A DNA stretch of 64,000 nt from Chelydra serpentina (GCA_037349315.1 JBAIAC010000132.1:1550001-1614000); one strand, 5' to 3'; shown: positions 34,194-47,705, counted from the first letter of the stretch. A program made the numbers and translations. Notes: generated by a model not told the origin, from the letters alone.

Positions 34194-34472
34194 TTGTTGG
34201 ACTGACCGCCTGTGGGAAGCACGGACACGCCAAGGGCTAGAAGCAGGGAAGAAGAGACCAAAGGAGCCAGTGGAACCTCGGCTTGAGTCAAGAGAAGACA
34301 CAGGCATCAAGTGTCTTCTTAGAGCAGCCGACAGAATAGGCCTGTCATGAAAAGATGGGAAAACAGCCCCAGTAACAGATAAAGACACTGCTTCAACACA
34401 GGCTAAGGAAAAATTACAAAGTGCTCCAAAGAACACTTCCTGAGATCTTGCTTTCTTTCCACAACTGCGCAC

Positions 34473-34636
34473 CAGGGGAAAGCACGAACGCAGTCCCCCA
34501 CTACCACAAATTCTGCAGTTGAGTTTCCCACATTTGGGGAAATCACAGAGGTCAGCACACCCGCAGTGCAATGGATGAGCCTCACGCTGGGAAAACCACC
34601 TTGCTGATCATGGTATCTCCCCTGCCAGGTAAGTAT
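34473..34636 (-). ncRNA. RNU1: U1 snRNA gene, unit 8
   Basis: Carries C153U only. Its neighbouring U2 gene is damaged by a deletion. Confidence 0.95.
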
Positions 34637-34922
34637 AAGTCCCCACCGCTCAGCCGCCGCCTGCCCTCGCTCGCCCAACACTCTCAACCCACGGTGGGGA
34701 ACGCCCCAGCCAGCCTCCCTCGCCCCACCCCCACTACCACGAGCTGCCCCGTCCTGGCCCCTGGGCCACACTCTTCTCCACACCCAGCCCCAGGTGCCCG
34801 ATTCCCGCCCTGCTCGGTAGCCTGCTCCCACAATGCTCTGCTCGCACACATATCTGCAAACGTGCTCACGCGGCACCGCCCCTCCGGAAACAGAGAAAAC
34901 ATGGGGATTCGTTATTCTAATT

Positions 34923-35215
34923 CAGGGATAGGCAACCTATGGCACGCGTGCCAAAGGCGGCACGCGAGCTGATTTTCAGTGGCGCTCACACCGGTCCAGG
35001 GGGCTCTGCATTTTAATTTAATTTTAAATGAAGCTTCTTAAACATTTTAAAAACCTTATTTACTTTATATACAACAATAGTTTAGTTCTATATTTTAGAC
35101 TTATAGAAAGAGAGCTTCTGAAAACGTTAAAATGCATTACTGGCACGCAAAACCTTAAATTAGACTGAATAAATGAAGACTCGGAACACCACTTCTGAAA
35201 GGTTGCCGACCCCTG
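34923..35215. mobile_element. hAT-type MITE (unit 8)
   Basis: Same element. Confidence 0.83.
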
Positions 35216-35780
35216 CTTTAGATTGTATAATTTGGGTGTCTTTCTCTCGTGGTCTCCATGGAGAGGAATATTTAGGAATTTCTCCTTTTCGGGGGGGGGT
35301 TCATTTCAGTGAGGTTGTTACCTCTCCTTTAACAACAGCAACACCTTCTGGTTGGACTTTGCTGCTCGAACTTCTCTGGAAGGCTGAAGCTTAAATTGTA
35401 AAAAACCAGAGCTTTGGAAAATATGGTTTATATATGTAGAGCTTGATGTGTTAGCGAGATGTTTTTCCAGCAGGGGACTATTTTGTGATCTCTGTTCCTC
35501 TTGCTCTTTGGTTTCATAAGTTTTTGGTGTTAGTGATTAGCTGAGGCAAGGCTTGCGTAATGTCGAAAATAACTTTCAGATATATTTTCAAGTTCCTTTG
35601 TTTTCCCCATGCATGATTGCATTTCCAAAGAAAGGAATTAGAATAACGAATCCCCATGTTTTCTGTGTTCATATTTAATGGTACAAAAAGGGTATTCATA
35701 CTGGCCTACCCAGTTATTCTAAATGACCACATGCAGCAGAGCTCATTAACAATGAATTCTTTCACCCCATGATTTCCCGT

Positions 35781-36846
35781 GAGAAGGCCACAGTGGCTCA
35801 GACTAATGGTCCATCTAGCCCAGTATTGTGTCTCTGACCTTGGCCACTACAAGAACGTCTGGTGGAGTGTACAGCACAGGGCCATTTGGAGTGATCCACC
35901 CTCATCTTCCACTCCTGCTCTCTGTGTAGTCAGAGATTTAGGGCTTGCCTCGAGCATGGGATTGCATCACTGACCAACTTCCCCAATGACTCTTGGTGGA
36001 CCTAGTCTCTATTAACTTCTCTCATTCTCGGTGGAAGCCAGGTATACTTGTAGCCCTCACAGCATACACGGCAAGGAGTTCTGCACGTTCATTTTGTCAC
36101 CCCCACCACCTTTACTGTATTGGGCGAAAAGGGTAAATAACACTTTGCTCTTCACTTTAGCCACGTCATTCATGGTTTGACAGACCTCTCTCATCGTGGT
36201 TCTCAACCTTTTTTTCACCGGGGCCCCTAAAATGAAACAAACAGCCCTGCGGTTCCCCAACCGGAGGTGAAGCGGAGGGGGAGAAGCACACGGGGTCACC
36301 TGCCCCCCACGTTCTGCCCTCCATTTTGCCATGCTCCCTGAAATGCTAATGTAACAGGGCAGAGCAGTGTCGCCTTGGCTAGCTGCTGCCTGCTCGTGGA
36401 GTCAGTGGCTGTGAGGCAACCCTCACTGATGGCAGGGGGAGATTTCTCTTGTGCCGTGATACTTCCGTTTGTTCTTGTTGTTGTTGTTGTTGGGCCCCTC
36501 CTCTCCCCTCCTCTTCCCTCCCCTTTCCTTCCCTTCCTCCACCCCCCGCAAAGGAGGCAGGCAGGCTTGGTGGCCCGCTGAAGTGAGTCGGAGGTGGGTC
36601 AAGCCCAGGTTTCTTTTGGCAGACGCCCGGTTGAGAACCGGTGCCGTACCGTATCCCTCCCTAGTCATCTCTTGTCAAAACTGACCAGTGTCTGTAGTCT
36701 CGCCTCATACTTTGGAAGTCTGCTATTTACCCCTTTCCACTGTGAAAACTGACTATTTATTGCCACCCTTTGTTTCCTAGCTGCTAACCGGTTACTGATC
36801 CATGAGAGGGCTGAAGCCAGCTCGTGACTGTGAGGGCCAACCGCAG
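35781..36846 (-). mobile_element. Antisense CR1 fragment (unit 8)
   Basis: Same structure; substitutions at about 35881 and 36835 are shared only with unit 9. Confidence 0.8.
36195..36644. mobile_element. Nested hAT-like element (unit 8)
   Basis: Same element. Confidence 0.62.
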
Positions 36847-37064
36847 GGCAGACGGTTAAGAAGCAGGGCACAATCCGTCCAAGTTGGTTGTGTGTTCTAG
36901 ATTCAGATTTCGCCACGTGTCGGATTATGGATTATGTGCCTTTGATGACTTTTTACACCAAATTTGCTATTTGGGGATCACTTAAGCATTATGTGCAGAC
37001 GACTGGAAATGTTTTTATTAAGCTGTATTTTAGATCATTTTAACATTAGCTTGACTCAAAATTT

Positions 37065-37223
37065 TAAATCTGTTCTTATGGCTTTAATAACTGATACTTC
37101 CTCTATCTGAGGACTATCTATTAAACTGATTTTTGGAATAGGGAGATGGAATGGCAGCTTTCTCCATCCACTGCACACATCGCCGTTATTGCAGTACTGG
37201 ACCTCCAGGAACGGTGGACCTCC
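37065..37223 (+). pseudogene. U2-like pseudogene, unit 8
   Basis: Same sequence as unit 1; in this unit the main U2 gene is damaged too, so the unit offers no intact U2. Confidence 0.83.
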
Positions 37224-38124
37224 CTGTGGGGAGAATATCATGGCTGAAGAGCAGCGAAGAAACGTGGTGTTGTCTGTGTTAACATTTGGTTTGTACTAAG
37301 AGTACGGTTTTGAGTCATTTGTAACTCTTTGGTTAGTTATTAGGAAGATCTTATTAGTAGGCCTCTGAGTTGAAAGGCTGCTCTTGCAGATTTTACTTTG
37401 TCATTGCTCGTAGGTCAGTTAAACAGCTGCTTTCTTAGTCTATTCTGTGTCGGTTCTTAAACCGCTCTCCTTAGTACACCGTCCGGAATTGATTGCACGG
37501 TTTGGATCATTCTTTCCCTCGTCTCCCCACAGAAAAGAAATTTTCCATCCCTTTCCCGTTGGGAAAACGCCACCGTTTTAACTTAGGAAACAGTCTCGGT
37601 AAATCTTTTGCCCAGACCAGGGATAGTTCACAGGAGCAGAAGAGGAGGAAGGTTGCGGCCCTTTGAGTCAGATTCATAGCGTTTAAGGCCAGAAGGAGCC
37701 AGCCGATCACCTCAGCGGGACTGAGGTGCACCAATGCCCGAGGCCCTGCAATGGCAAGGAGTTGAGTTGATGCAATTGACTGTATGTTTGAGATAGTTCT
37801 GTGGGAAGGAGCAGAAAAGAGCATTGGGGCTGCGGTCTAGCGCTTGCACAGGCTTTCGGTGCCCTGTTCTGCTGTAAGAGTGAACACTGAGAGATTGCTG
37901 GTCACAGGTGGGTTTGTGCAAATTAGGAGTGTCCAGGGAACTGCCTTTGAACAGAATTGTGTGTTAAGGGTTCTTGCTTTGAATTCTTCCACTGGAGTCA
38001 TTTCGGGGAAGTGATCCTCACTTAGCGTTACCCAGTGATGGTGTTTGTTACGTGTCTCGGAGCTCGTCACGGTGAGGTAGAAAGCGTTGGGGGCAGGGGT
38101 GTGCGTGCGTCACAGAGTCTCCGC

Positions 38125-38315
38125 ATCGCTTCTCGGCTCCTCGGAGCTCAGATCAAGTGTAGTATCTGTTCTTATCAGTTTAATATCTGGTAGGTCCTTT
38201 AGTTGAGGACTGTATATTAAATGGATTTTTGAAACAGGGGGATGGAAGAGGAGCTTGCTCGGTCCACCCTATGCATCAACCTGGTATTGCAGTGTCTCCA
38301 GGACCGGTGCGTCTC
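38125..38315 (+). ncRNA. RNU2: U2 snRNA gene, unit 9
   Basis: Majority sequence in the RNA, but the 3' box has the A-to-C change (GGACG, near 38351) shared with unit 8, which might affect 3' end formation. Confidence 0.9.
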
Positions 38316-38504
38316 CTTTTGGGGAGAATGTTCTGGTTAGAAAAGCAGGACGAGTTTTACGGTGATGATGCTTCTTTAAAGCAGATTTTTTTCAAGTAGT
38401 TGAAAAATCTGAGTTCTTTAGCTAGCGCTTTGGCTTCTTTATGATAAAATACCGTTACGATGTCTTGGGAGCATTTTGTGAGTCTATAACAGTGAGGTTC
38501 TTTC

Positions 38505-38888
38505 TTGCCCCATCTCAGAAAAAGATAGATTAGAATTGGAAAGACTCAGAAAAAAGGGGCAACAAAACGATGAGGGGATATGGGACTGCGTCTGTATAAG
38601 AAGAGATTAATCAGATTGGGACTTTTCAGCTGGGAAAAGGGACGACTAAAGGGGGATACGATGGAGGTCTATAAAATCATGACTGGTGTGGAGAAAGTAA
38701 ATAAAGAAGTGTTATTGACTCCTTCTCATAACACAAGGTCTAGGGGTCACCAAATGAAATTAATAGGTAGCAGGTTTAAAACAAACAAACGGAAGTGTTT
38801 CTTCCCACAAGAACACAGTCAACCTGTGGAACTCTTTGCCACAGGATGTTCTGTAGGCCAAGACTATAACAGGGTTCAAAAAAGAACT
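38505..38888 (+). mobile_element. CR1 fragment, sense, +1 variant (unit 9)
   Basis: Has the one-base insertion of unit 5. Confidence 0.82.
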
Positions 38889-39167
38889 TTGTTGGACTGA
38901 CCGCCTGTGGGAAGCGCAGAAACGCCAAGGACTAGAAGCAGGGAAGAAGAGACCAAAGGAGCCAGTGGAACCTCGGCTTGAGTCAAGAGAAGACACAGGC
39001 ATCAAGTGTCTTCTTAGAGCAGCCGACAGAATAGGCCTGTCATGAAAAGATGGGAAAACAGCCCCAGTAACAGATAAAGACACTGCTTCAACACAGGCTA
39101 AGGAAAAATTACAGAGTGCTCCAAAGAACACTTCCTGAGATCTTGCTTTCTTTCCACAACTGCGCAC

Positions 39168-39331
39168 CAGGGGAAAGCACGAACGCAGTCCCCCACTACC
39201 ACAAATTCTGCAGTTGAGTTTCCCACATTTGGGGAAATCACAGAGGTCAGCACACCCGCAGTGCAATGGATGAGCCTCACGCTGGGAAAACCACCTTGCT
39301 GATCATGGTATCTCCCCTGCCAGGTAAGTAT
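39168..39331 (-). ncRNA. RNU1: U1 snRNA gene, unit 9
   Basis: Carries C153U only, as in units 1, 5 and 8. Confidence 0.95.
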
Positions 39332-39617
39332 AAGTCCCCACCGCTCAGCCGCCGCCTGCCCTCGCTCGCCCAACACTCTCAACCCACGGTGGGGAACGCC
39401 CCAGCCAGCCTCCCTCGCCCCACCCCCACTACCACGAGCTGCCCCGTCCTGGCCCCTGGGCCACACTCTTCTCCACACCCAGCCCCAGGTGCCCGATTCC
39501 CGCCCTGCTCGGTAGCCTGCTCCCACAATGCTCTGCTCGCACACATAACTGCAAACGTGCTCACGCGGCACCGCCCCTCCGGAAACAGAGAAAACATGGG
39601 GATTCGTTATTCTAATT

Positions 39618-39910
39618 CAGGGATAGGCAACCTATGGCACGCGTGCCAAAGGCGGCACGCGAGCTGATTTTCAGTGGCGCTCACACCGGTCCAGGGGGCT
39701 CTGCATTTTAATTTAATTTTAAATGAAGCTTCTTAAACATTTTAAAAACCTTATTTACTTTATATACAACAATAGTTTAGTTCTATATTTTAGATTTATA
39801 GAAAGAGAGCTTCTGAAAACGTTAAAATGCATTACTGGCACGCAAAACCTTAAATTAGACTGAATAAATGAAGACTCGGAACACCACTTCTGAAAGGTTG
39901 CCGACCCCTG
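39618..39910. mobile_element. hAT-type MITE (unit 9)
   Basis: Same element with a private T near 39795. Confidence 0.83.
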
Positions 39911-40476
39911 CTTTAGATTGTATAATTTGGGTGTCTTTCTCTCGTGGTCTCCATGGAGAGGAATATTTAGGAATTTCTCCTTTTCGGGGGGGGGGTTCAT
40001 TTCAGTGAGGTTGTTACCTCTCCTTTAACAACAGCAACACCTTCTGGTTGGACTTTGCTGCTCAAACTTCTCTGGAAGGCTGAAGCTTAAATTGTAAAAA
40101 ACCAGAGCTTTGGAAAATATGGTTTATATATGTAGAGCTTGATGTGTTAGCGAGATGTTTTTCCAGCAGGGGACTATTTTGTGATCTCTGTTCCTCTTGC
40201 TCTTTGGTTTCATAAGTTTTTGGTGTTAGTGATTAGCTGAGGCAAGGCTTGCGTAATGTCGAAAATAACTTTCAGATATATTTTCAAGTTCCTTTGTTTT
40301 CCCCATGCATGATTGCATTTCCAAAGAAAGGAATTAGAATAACGAATCCCCATGTTTTCTGTGTTCATATTTAATGGTACAAAAAGGGTATTCATACTGG
40401 CCTACCCAGTTATTCTAAATGACCACATGCAGCAGAGCTCATTAACAATGAATTCTTTCACCCCATGATTTCCCGT

Positions 40477-41542
40477 GAGAAGGCCACAGTGGCTCAGACT
40501 AATGGTCCATCTAGCCCAGTATTGTGTCTCTGACCTTGGCCACTACAAGAACGTCTGGTGGAGTGTACAGCACAGGGCCATTTGGAGTGATCCACCCTCA
40601 TCTTCCACTCCTGCTCTCTGTGTAGTCAGAGATTTAGGGCTTGCCACGAGCATGGGATTGCATCACTGACCAACTTCCCCAATGACTCTTGGTGGACCTA
40701 GTCTCTATTAACTTCTCTCATTCTCGGTGGAAGCCAGGTATACTTGTAGCCCTCACAGCATACACGGCAAGGAGTTCTGCACGTTCATTTTGTCACCCCC
40801 ACCACCTTTACTGTATTGGGCGAAAAGGGTAAATAACACTTTGCTCTTCACTTTAGCCACGTCATTCATGGTTTGACAGACCTCTCTCATCGTGGTTCTC
40901 AACCTTTTTTTCACCGGGGCCCCTAAAATGAAACAAACAGCCCTGCGGTTCCCCAACCGGAGGTGAAGCGGAGGGGGAGAAGCACACGGGGTCACCTGCC
41001 CCCCACGTTCTGCCCTCCATTTTGCCATGCTCCCTGAAATGCTAATGTAACAGGGCAGAGCAGTGTCGCCTTGGCTAGCTGCTGCCTGCTCGTGGAGTCA
41101 GTGGCTGTGAGGCAACCCTCACTGATGGCAGGGGGAGATTTCTCTTGTGCCGTGATACTTCCGTTTGTTCTTGTTGTTGTTGTTGTTGGGCCCCTCCTCT
41201 CCCCTCCTCTTCCCTCCCCTTTCCTTCCCTTCCTCCACCCCCCGCAAAGGAGGCAGGCAGGCTTGGTGGCCCGCTGAAGTGAGTCGGAGGTGGGTCAAGC
41301 CCAGGTTTCTTTTGGCAGACGCCCGGTTGAGAACCGGTGCCGTACCGTATCCCTCCCTAGTCATCTCTTGTCAAAACTGACCAGTGTCTGTAGTCTCGCC
41401 TCATACTTTGGAAGTCTGCTATTTACCCCTTTCCACTGTGAAAACTGACTATTTATTGCCACCCTTTGTTTCCTAGCTGCTAACCGGTTACTGATCCATG
41501 AGAGGGCTGAAGCCAGCTCGTGACTGTGAGGGCCAACCGCAG
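40477..41542 (-). mobile_element. Antisense CR1 fragment (unit 9)
   Basis: Same structure; shares the unit 8 variants and has a private A near 40646. Confidence 0.8.
40891..41340. mobile_element. Nested hAT-like element (unit 9)
   Basis: Same element. Confidence 0.62.
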
Positions 41543-41760
41543 GGCAGACGGTTAAGAAGCAGGGCACAATCCGTCCAAGTTGGTTGTGTGTTCTAGATTC
41601 AGATTTCGCCACGTGTCGGATTATGGATTATGTGCCTTTGATGACTTTTTACACCAAATTTGCTATTTGGGGATCACTTAAGCATTATGTGCAGACGACT
41701 GGAAATGTTTTTATTAAGCTGTATTTTAGATCATTTTAACATTAGCTTGACTCAAAATTT

Positions 41761-41919
41761 TAAATCTGTTCTTATGGCTTTAATAACTGATACTTCCTCT
41801 ATCTGAGGACTATCTATTAAACTGATTTTTGGAATAGGGAGATGGAATGGCAGCTTTCTCCATCCACTGCACACATCGCCGTTATTGCAGTACTGGACCT
41901 CCAGGAACGGTGGACCTCC
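41761..41919 (+). pseudogene. U2-like pseudogene, unit 9
   Basis: Same sequence as unit 1. Confidence 0.83.
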
Positions 41920-42820
41920 CTGTGGGGAGAATATCATGGCTGAAGAGCAGCGAAGAAACGTGGTGTTGTCTGTGTTAACATTTGGTTTGTACTAAGAGTA
42001 CGGTTTTGAGTCATTTGTAACTCTTTGGTTAGTTATTAGGAAGATCTTATTAGTAGGCCTCTGAGTTGAAAGGCTGCTCTTGCAGATTTTACTTTGTCAT
42101 TGCTCGTAGGTCAGTTAAACAGCTGCTTTCTTAGTCTATTCTGTGTCGGTTCTTAAACCGCTCTCCTTAGTACACCGTCCGGAATTGATTGCACGGTTTG
42201 GATCATTCTTTCCCTCGTCTCCCCACAGAAAAGAAATTTTCCATCCCTTTCCCGTTGGGAAAACGCCACCGTTTTAACTTAGGAAACAGTCTCGGTAAAT
42301 CTTTTGCCCAGACCAGGGATAGTTCACAGGAGCAGAAGAGGAGGAAGGTTGCGGCCCTTTGAGTCAGATTCATAGCGTTTAAGGCCAGAAGGAGCCAGCC
42401 GATCACCTCAGAGGGACTGAGGTGCACCAATGCCCGAGGCCCTGCAATGGCAAGGAGTTGAGTTGATGCAATTGACTGTATGTTTGAGATAGTTCTGTGG
42501 GAAGGAGCAGAAAAGAGCATTGGGGCTGCGGTCTAGCACTTGCACAGGCTTTCGGTGCCCTGTTCTGCTGTAAGAGTGAACACTGAGAGATTGCTGGTCA
42601 CAGGTGGGTTTGTGCAAATTAGGAGTGTCCAGGGAACTGCCTTTGAACAGAATTGTGTGTTAAGGGTTCTTGCTTTGAATTCTTCCACTGGAGTCATTTC
42701 GGGGAAGTGATCCTCACTTAGCGTTACCCAGTGATGGTGTTTGTTACGTGTCTCGGAGCTCGTCACGGTGAGGTAGAAAGCGTTGGGGGCAGGGGTGTGC
42801 GTGCGTCACAGAGTCTCCGC

Positions 42821-43011
42821 ATCGCTTCTCGGCTCCTCGGAGCTCAGATCAAGTGTAGTATCTGTTCTTATCAGTTTAATATCTGGTAGGTCCTTTAGTT
42901 GAGGACTGTATATTAAATGGATTTTTGAAACAGGGGGATGGAAGAGGAGCTTGCTCGGTCCACCCTATGCATCAACCTGGTATTGCAGTGTCTCCAGGAC
43001 CGGTGCGTCTC
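42821..43011 (+). ncRNA. RNU2: U2 snRNA gene, unit 10
   Basis: Majority sequence. Confidence 0.9.
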
Positions 43012-43200
43012 CTTTTGGGGAGAATGTTCTGGTTAGAAAAGCAGGAAGAGTTTTACGGTGATGATGCTTCTTTAAAGCAGATTTTTTTCAAGTAGTTGAA
43101 AAATCTGAGTTCTTTAGCTAGCGCTTTGGCTTCTTTATGATAAAATACCGTTACGATGTCTTGGGAGCATTTTGTGAGTCTATAACAGTGAGGTTCTTTC

Positions 43201-43583
43201 TTGCCCCATCTCAGAAAAAGATAGATTAGAATTGGAAAGACTCAGAAAAAAGGGGCAACAAAACGATGAGGGGATATGGGACTGCGTCTGTATAAGAAGA
43301 GATTAATCAGATTGGGACTTTTCAGCTGGGAAAAGGGACGACTAAAGGGGGATACGATGGAGGTCTATAAAATCATGACTGGTGTGGAGAAAGTAAATAA
43401 AGAAGTGTTATTGACTCCTTCTCATAACACAAGGTCTAGGGGTCACCAAATGAAATTAATAGGTAGCAGGTTTAAAACAAACAAACGGAAGTGTTTCTTC
43501 CCACAACACACAGTCAACCTGTGGAACTCTTTGCCACAGGATGTTCTGTAGGCCAAGACTATAACAGGGTTCAAAAAAGAACT
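43201..43583 (+). mobile_element. CR1 fragment, sense (unit 10)
   Basis: Same relic with the TAG stop. Confidence 0.82.
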
Positions 43584-43862
43584 TTGTTGGACTGACCGCC
43601 TGTGGGAAGCGCGGACACGCCAAGGGCTAGAAGCAGGGAAGAAGAGACCAAAGGAGCCAGTGGAACCTCGGCTTGAGTCAAGAGAAGACACAGGCATCAA
43701 GTGTCTTCTTAGAGCAGCCGACAGAATAGGCCTGTCATGAAAAGATGGGAAAACAGCCCCAGTAACAGATAAAGACACTGCTTCAACACAGGCTAAGGAA
43801 AAATTACAGAGTGCTCCAAAGAACACTTCCTGAGATCTTGCTTTCTTTCCACAACTGCGCAC

Positions 43863-44026
43863 CAGGGGAAAGCGCGAACGCAGTCCCCCACTACCACAAA
43901 TTCTGCAGTTGAGTTTCCCACATTTGGGGAAATCACAGAGGTCAGCACACCCGCAGTGCAATGGATGAGCCTCACGCTGGGAAAACCACCTTGCTGATCA
44001 TGGTATCTCCCCTGCCAGGTAAGTAT
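43863..44026 (-). ncRNA. RNU1: U1 snRNA gene, unit 10
   Basis: Array-consensus sequence over all 164 nt. Confidence 0.95.
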
Positions 44027-44312
44027 AAGTCCCCACCGCTCAGCCGCCGCCTGCCCTCGCTCGCCCAACACTCTCAACCCACGGTGGGGAACGCCCCAGC
44101 CAGCCTCCCTCGCCCCACCCCCACTACCACGAGCTGCCCCGTCCTGGCCCCTGGGCCACACTCTTCTCCACACCCAGCCCCAGGTGCCCGATTCCCGCCC
44201 TGCTCGGTAGCCTGCTCCCACAATGCTCTGCTCGCACACATATCTGCAAACGTGCTCACGCGGCACCGCCCCTCCGGAAACAGAGAAAACATGGGGATTC
44301 GTTATTCTAATT

Positions 44313-44605
44313 CAGGGATAGGCAACCTATGGCACGCGTGCCAAAGGCGGCACGCGAGCTGATTTTCAGTGGCGCTCACACCGGTCCAGGGGGCTCTGCA
44401 TTTTAATTTAATTTTAAATGAAGCTTCTTAAACATTTTAAAAACCTTATTTACTTTATATACAACAATAGTTTAGTTCTATATTTTAGACTTATAGAAAG
44501 AGAGCTTCTGAAAACGTTAAAATGCATTACTGGCACGCAAAACCTTAAATTAGACTGAATAAATGAAGACTCGGAACACCACTTCTGAAAGGTTGCCGAC
44601 CCCTG
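44313..44605. mobile_element. hAT-type MITE (unit 10)
   Basis: Same element. Confidence 0.83.
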
Positions 44606-45170
44606 CTTTAGATTGTATAATTTGGGTGTCTTTCTCTCGTGGTCTCCATGGAGAGGAATATTTAGGAATTTCTCCTTTTCGGGGGGGGGTTCATTTCAGT
44701 GAGGTTGTTACCTCTCCTTTAACAACAGCAACACCTTCTGGTTGGACTTTGCTGCTCGAACTTCTCTGGAAGGCTGAAGCTTAAATTGTAAAAAACCAGA
44801 GCTTTGGAAAATATGGTTTATATATGTAGAGCTTGATGTGTTAGCGAGATGTTTTTCCAGCAGGGGACTATTTTGTGATCTCTGTTCCTCTTGCTCTTTG
44901 GTTTCATAAGTTTTTGGTGTTAGTGATTAGCTGAGGCAAGGCTTGCGTAATGTCGAAAATAACTTTCAGATATATTTTCAAGTTCCTTTGTTTTCCCCAT
45001 GCATGATTGCATTTCCAAAGAAAGGAATTAGAATAACGAATCCCCATGTTTTCTGTGTTCATATTTAATGGTACAAAAAGGGTATTCATACTGGCCTACC
45101 CAGTTATTCTAAATGACCACATGCAGCAGAGCTCATTAACAATGAATTCTTTCACCCCATGATTTCCCGT

Positions 45171-46236
45171 GAGAAGGCCACAGTGGCTCAGACTAATGGT
45201 CCATCTAGCCCAGTATTGTGTCTCTGACCTTGGCCACTACAAGAACGTCTGGTGGAGTGTACAGCACAGGACCATTTGGAGTGATCCACCCTCATCTTCC
45301 ACTCCTGCTCTCTGTGTAGTCAGAGATTTAGGGCTTGCCTCGAGCATGGGATTGCATCACTGACCAACTTCCCCAATGACTCTTGGTGGACCTAGTCTCT
45401 ATTAACTTCTCTCATTCTCGGTGGAAGCCAGGTATACTTGTAGCCCTCACAGCATACACGGCAAGGAGTTCTGCACGTTCATTTTGTCACCCCCACCACC
45501 TTTACTGTATTGGGCGAAAAGGGTAAATAACACTTTGCTCTTCACTTTAGCCACGTCATTCATGGTTTGACAGACCTCTCTCATCGTGGTTCTCAACCTT
45601 TTTTTCACCGGGGCCCCTAAAATGAAACAAACAGCCCTGCGGTTCCCCAACCGGAGGTGAAGCGGAGGGGGAGAAGCACACGGGGTCACCTGCCCCCCAC
45701 GTTCTGCCCTCCATTTTGCCATGCTCCCTGAAATGCTAATGTAACAGGGCAGAGCAGTGTCGCCTTGGCTAGCTGCTGCCTGCTCGTGGAGTCAGTGGCT
45801 GTGAGGCAACCCTCACTGATGGCAGGGGGAGATTTCTCTTGTGCCGTGATACTTCCGTTTGTTCTTGTTGTTGTTGTTGTTGGGCCCCTCCTCTCCCCTC
45901 CTCTTCCCTCCCCTTTCCTTCCCTTCCTCCACCCCCCGCAAAGGAGGCAGGCAGGCTTGGTGGCCCGCTGAAGTGAGTCGGAGGTGGGTCAAGCCCAGGT
46001 TTCTTTTGGCAGACGCCCGGTTGAGAACCGGTGCCGTACCGTATCCCTCCCTAGTCATCTCTTGTCAAAACTGACCAGTGTCTGTAGTCTCGCCTCATAC
46101 TTTGGAAGTCTGCTATTTACCCCTTTCCACTGTGAAAACTGACTATTTATTGCCACCCTTTGTTTCCTAGCTGCTAACCGGTTACTGATCCATGAGAGGG
46201 CTGAAGCCAGCTCGTGACTGTGAGCGCCAACCGCAG
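45171..46236 (-). mobile_element. Antisense CR1 fragment (unit 10)
   Basis: Same composite structure. Confidence 0.8.
45585..46034. mobile_element. Nested hAT-like element (unit 10)
   Basis: Same element. Confidence 0.62.
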
Positions 46237-46454
46237 GGCAGACGGTTAAGAAGCAGGGCACAATCCGTCCAAGTTGGTTGTGTGTTCTAGATTCAGATTT
46301 CGCCACGTGTCGGATTATGGATTATGTGCCTTTGATGACTTTTTACACCAAATTTGCTATTTGGGGATCACTTAAGCATTATGTGCAGATGACTGGAAAT
46401 GTTTTTATTAAGCTGTATTTTAGATCATTTTAACATTAGCTTGACTCAAAATTT

Positions 46455-46613
46455 TAAATCTGTTCTTATGGCTTTAATAACTGATACTTCCTCTATCTGA
46501 GGACTATCTATTAAACTGATTTTTGGAATAGGGAGATGGAATGGCAGCTTTCTCCATCCACTGCACACATCGCCGTTATTGCAGTACTGGACCTCCAGGA
46601 ACGGTGGACCTCC
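46455..46613 (+). pseudogene. U2-like pseudogene, unit 10
   Basis: Same sequence as unit 1. Confidence 0.83.
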
Positions 46614-47514
46614 CTGTGGGGAGAATATCATGGCTGAAGAGCAGCGAAGAAACGTGGTGTTGTCTGTGTTAACATTTGGTTTGTACTAAGAGTACGGTTT
46701 TGAGTCATTTGTAACTCTTTGGTTAGTTATTAGGAAGATCTTATTAGTAGGCCTCTGAGTTGAAAGGCTGCTCTTGCAGATTTTACTTTGTCATTGCTCG
46801 TAGGTCAGTTAAACAGCTGCTTTCTTAGTCTATTCTGTGTCGGTTCTTAAACCGCTCTCCTTAGTACACCGTCCGGAATTGATTGCACGGTTTGGATCAT
46901 TCTTTCCCTCGTCTCCCCACAGAAAAGAAATTTTCCATCCCTTTCCCGTTGGGAAAACGCCACCGTTTTAACTTAGGAAACAGTCTCGGTAAATCTTTTG
47001 CCCAGACCAGGGATAGTTCACAGGAGCAGAAGAGGAGGAAGGTTGCGGCCCTTTGAGTCAGATTCATAGCGTTTAAGGCCAGAAGGAGCCAGCCGATCAC
47101 CTCAGAGGGACTGAGGTGCACCAATGCCCGAGGCCCTGCAATGGCAAGGAGTTGAGTTGATGCAATTGACTGTATGTTTGAGATAGTTCTGTGGGAAGGA
47201 GCAGAAAAGAGCATTGGGGCTGCGGTCTAGCGCTTGCACAGGCTTTCGGTGCCCTGTTCTGCTGTAAGAGTGAACACTGAGAGATTGCTGGTCACAGGTG
47301 GGTTTGTGCAAATTAGGAGTGTCCAGGGAACTGCCTTTGAACAGAATTGTGTGTTAAGGGTTCTTGCTTTGAATTCTTCCACTGGAGTCATTTCGGGGAA
47401 GTGATCCTCACTTAGCGTTACCCAGTGATGGTGTTTGTTACGTGTCTCGGAGCTCGTCACGGTGAGGTAGAAAGCGTTGGGGGCAGGGGTGTGCGTGCGT
47501 CACAGAGTCTCCGC

Positions 47515-47705
47515 ATCGCTTCTCGGCTCCTCGGAGCTCAGATCAAGTGTAGTATCTGTTCTTATCAGTTTAATATCTGGTAGGTCCTTTAGTTGAGGAC
47601 TGTATATTAAATGGATTTTTGAAACAGGGGGATGGAAGAGGAGCTTGCTCGGTCCACCCTATGCATCAACCTGGTATTGCAGTGTCTCCAGGACCGGTGC
47701 GTCTC
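47515..47705 (+). ncRNA. RNU2: U2 snRNA gene, unit 11
   Basis: Majority sequence. Confidence 0.9.

Larger units (their letters stand above)
32870..37555. repeat. Tandem unit 8 (4686 bp, shortest)
   Basis: It is eight bases short of the base length because of a deletion inside the U2 gene near 33442-33449. It shares several substitutions only with unit 9: C in the U2 3' box near 33657, G at about 35881, and G at about 36835. Confidence 0.97.
37556..42251. repeat. Tandem unit 9 (4696 bp)
   Basis: The extra bases are one in the CR1 fragment and one G in the G-run (10 G). It carries the marker set of units 3, 6 and 12 in its first part and the unit 8 variants in its second half, a mosaic consistent with conversion or unequal exchange. 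Confidence 0.97.
42252..46945. repeat. Tandem unit 10 (4694 bp)
   Basis: G-run of 9. It has a private A near 42538 and a private T near 46390; the U1 and U2 genes match the array consensus. Confidence 0.97.
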
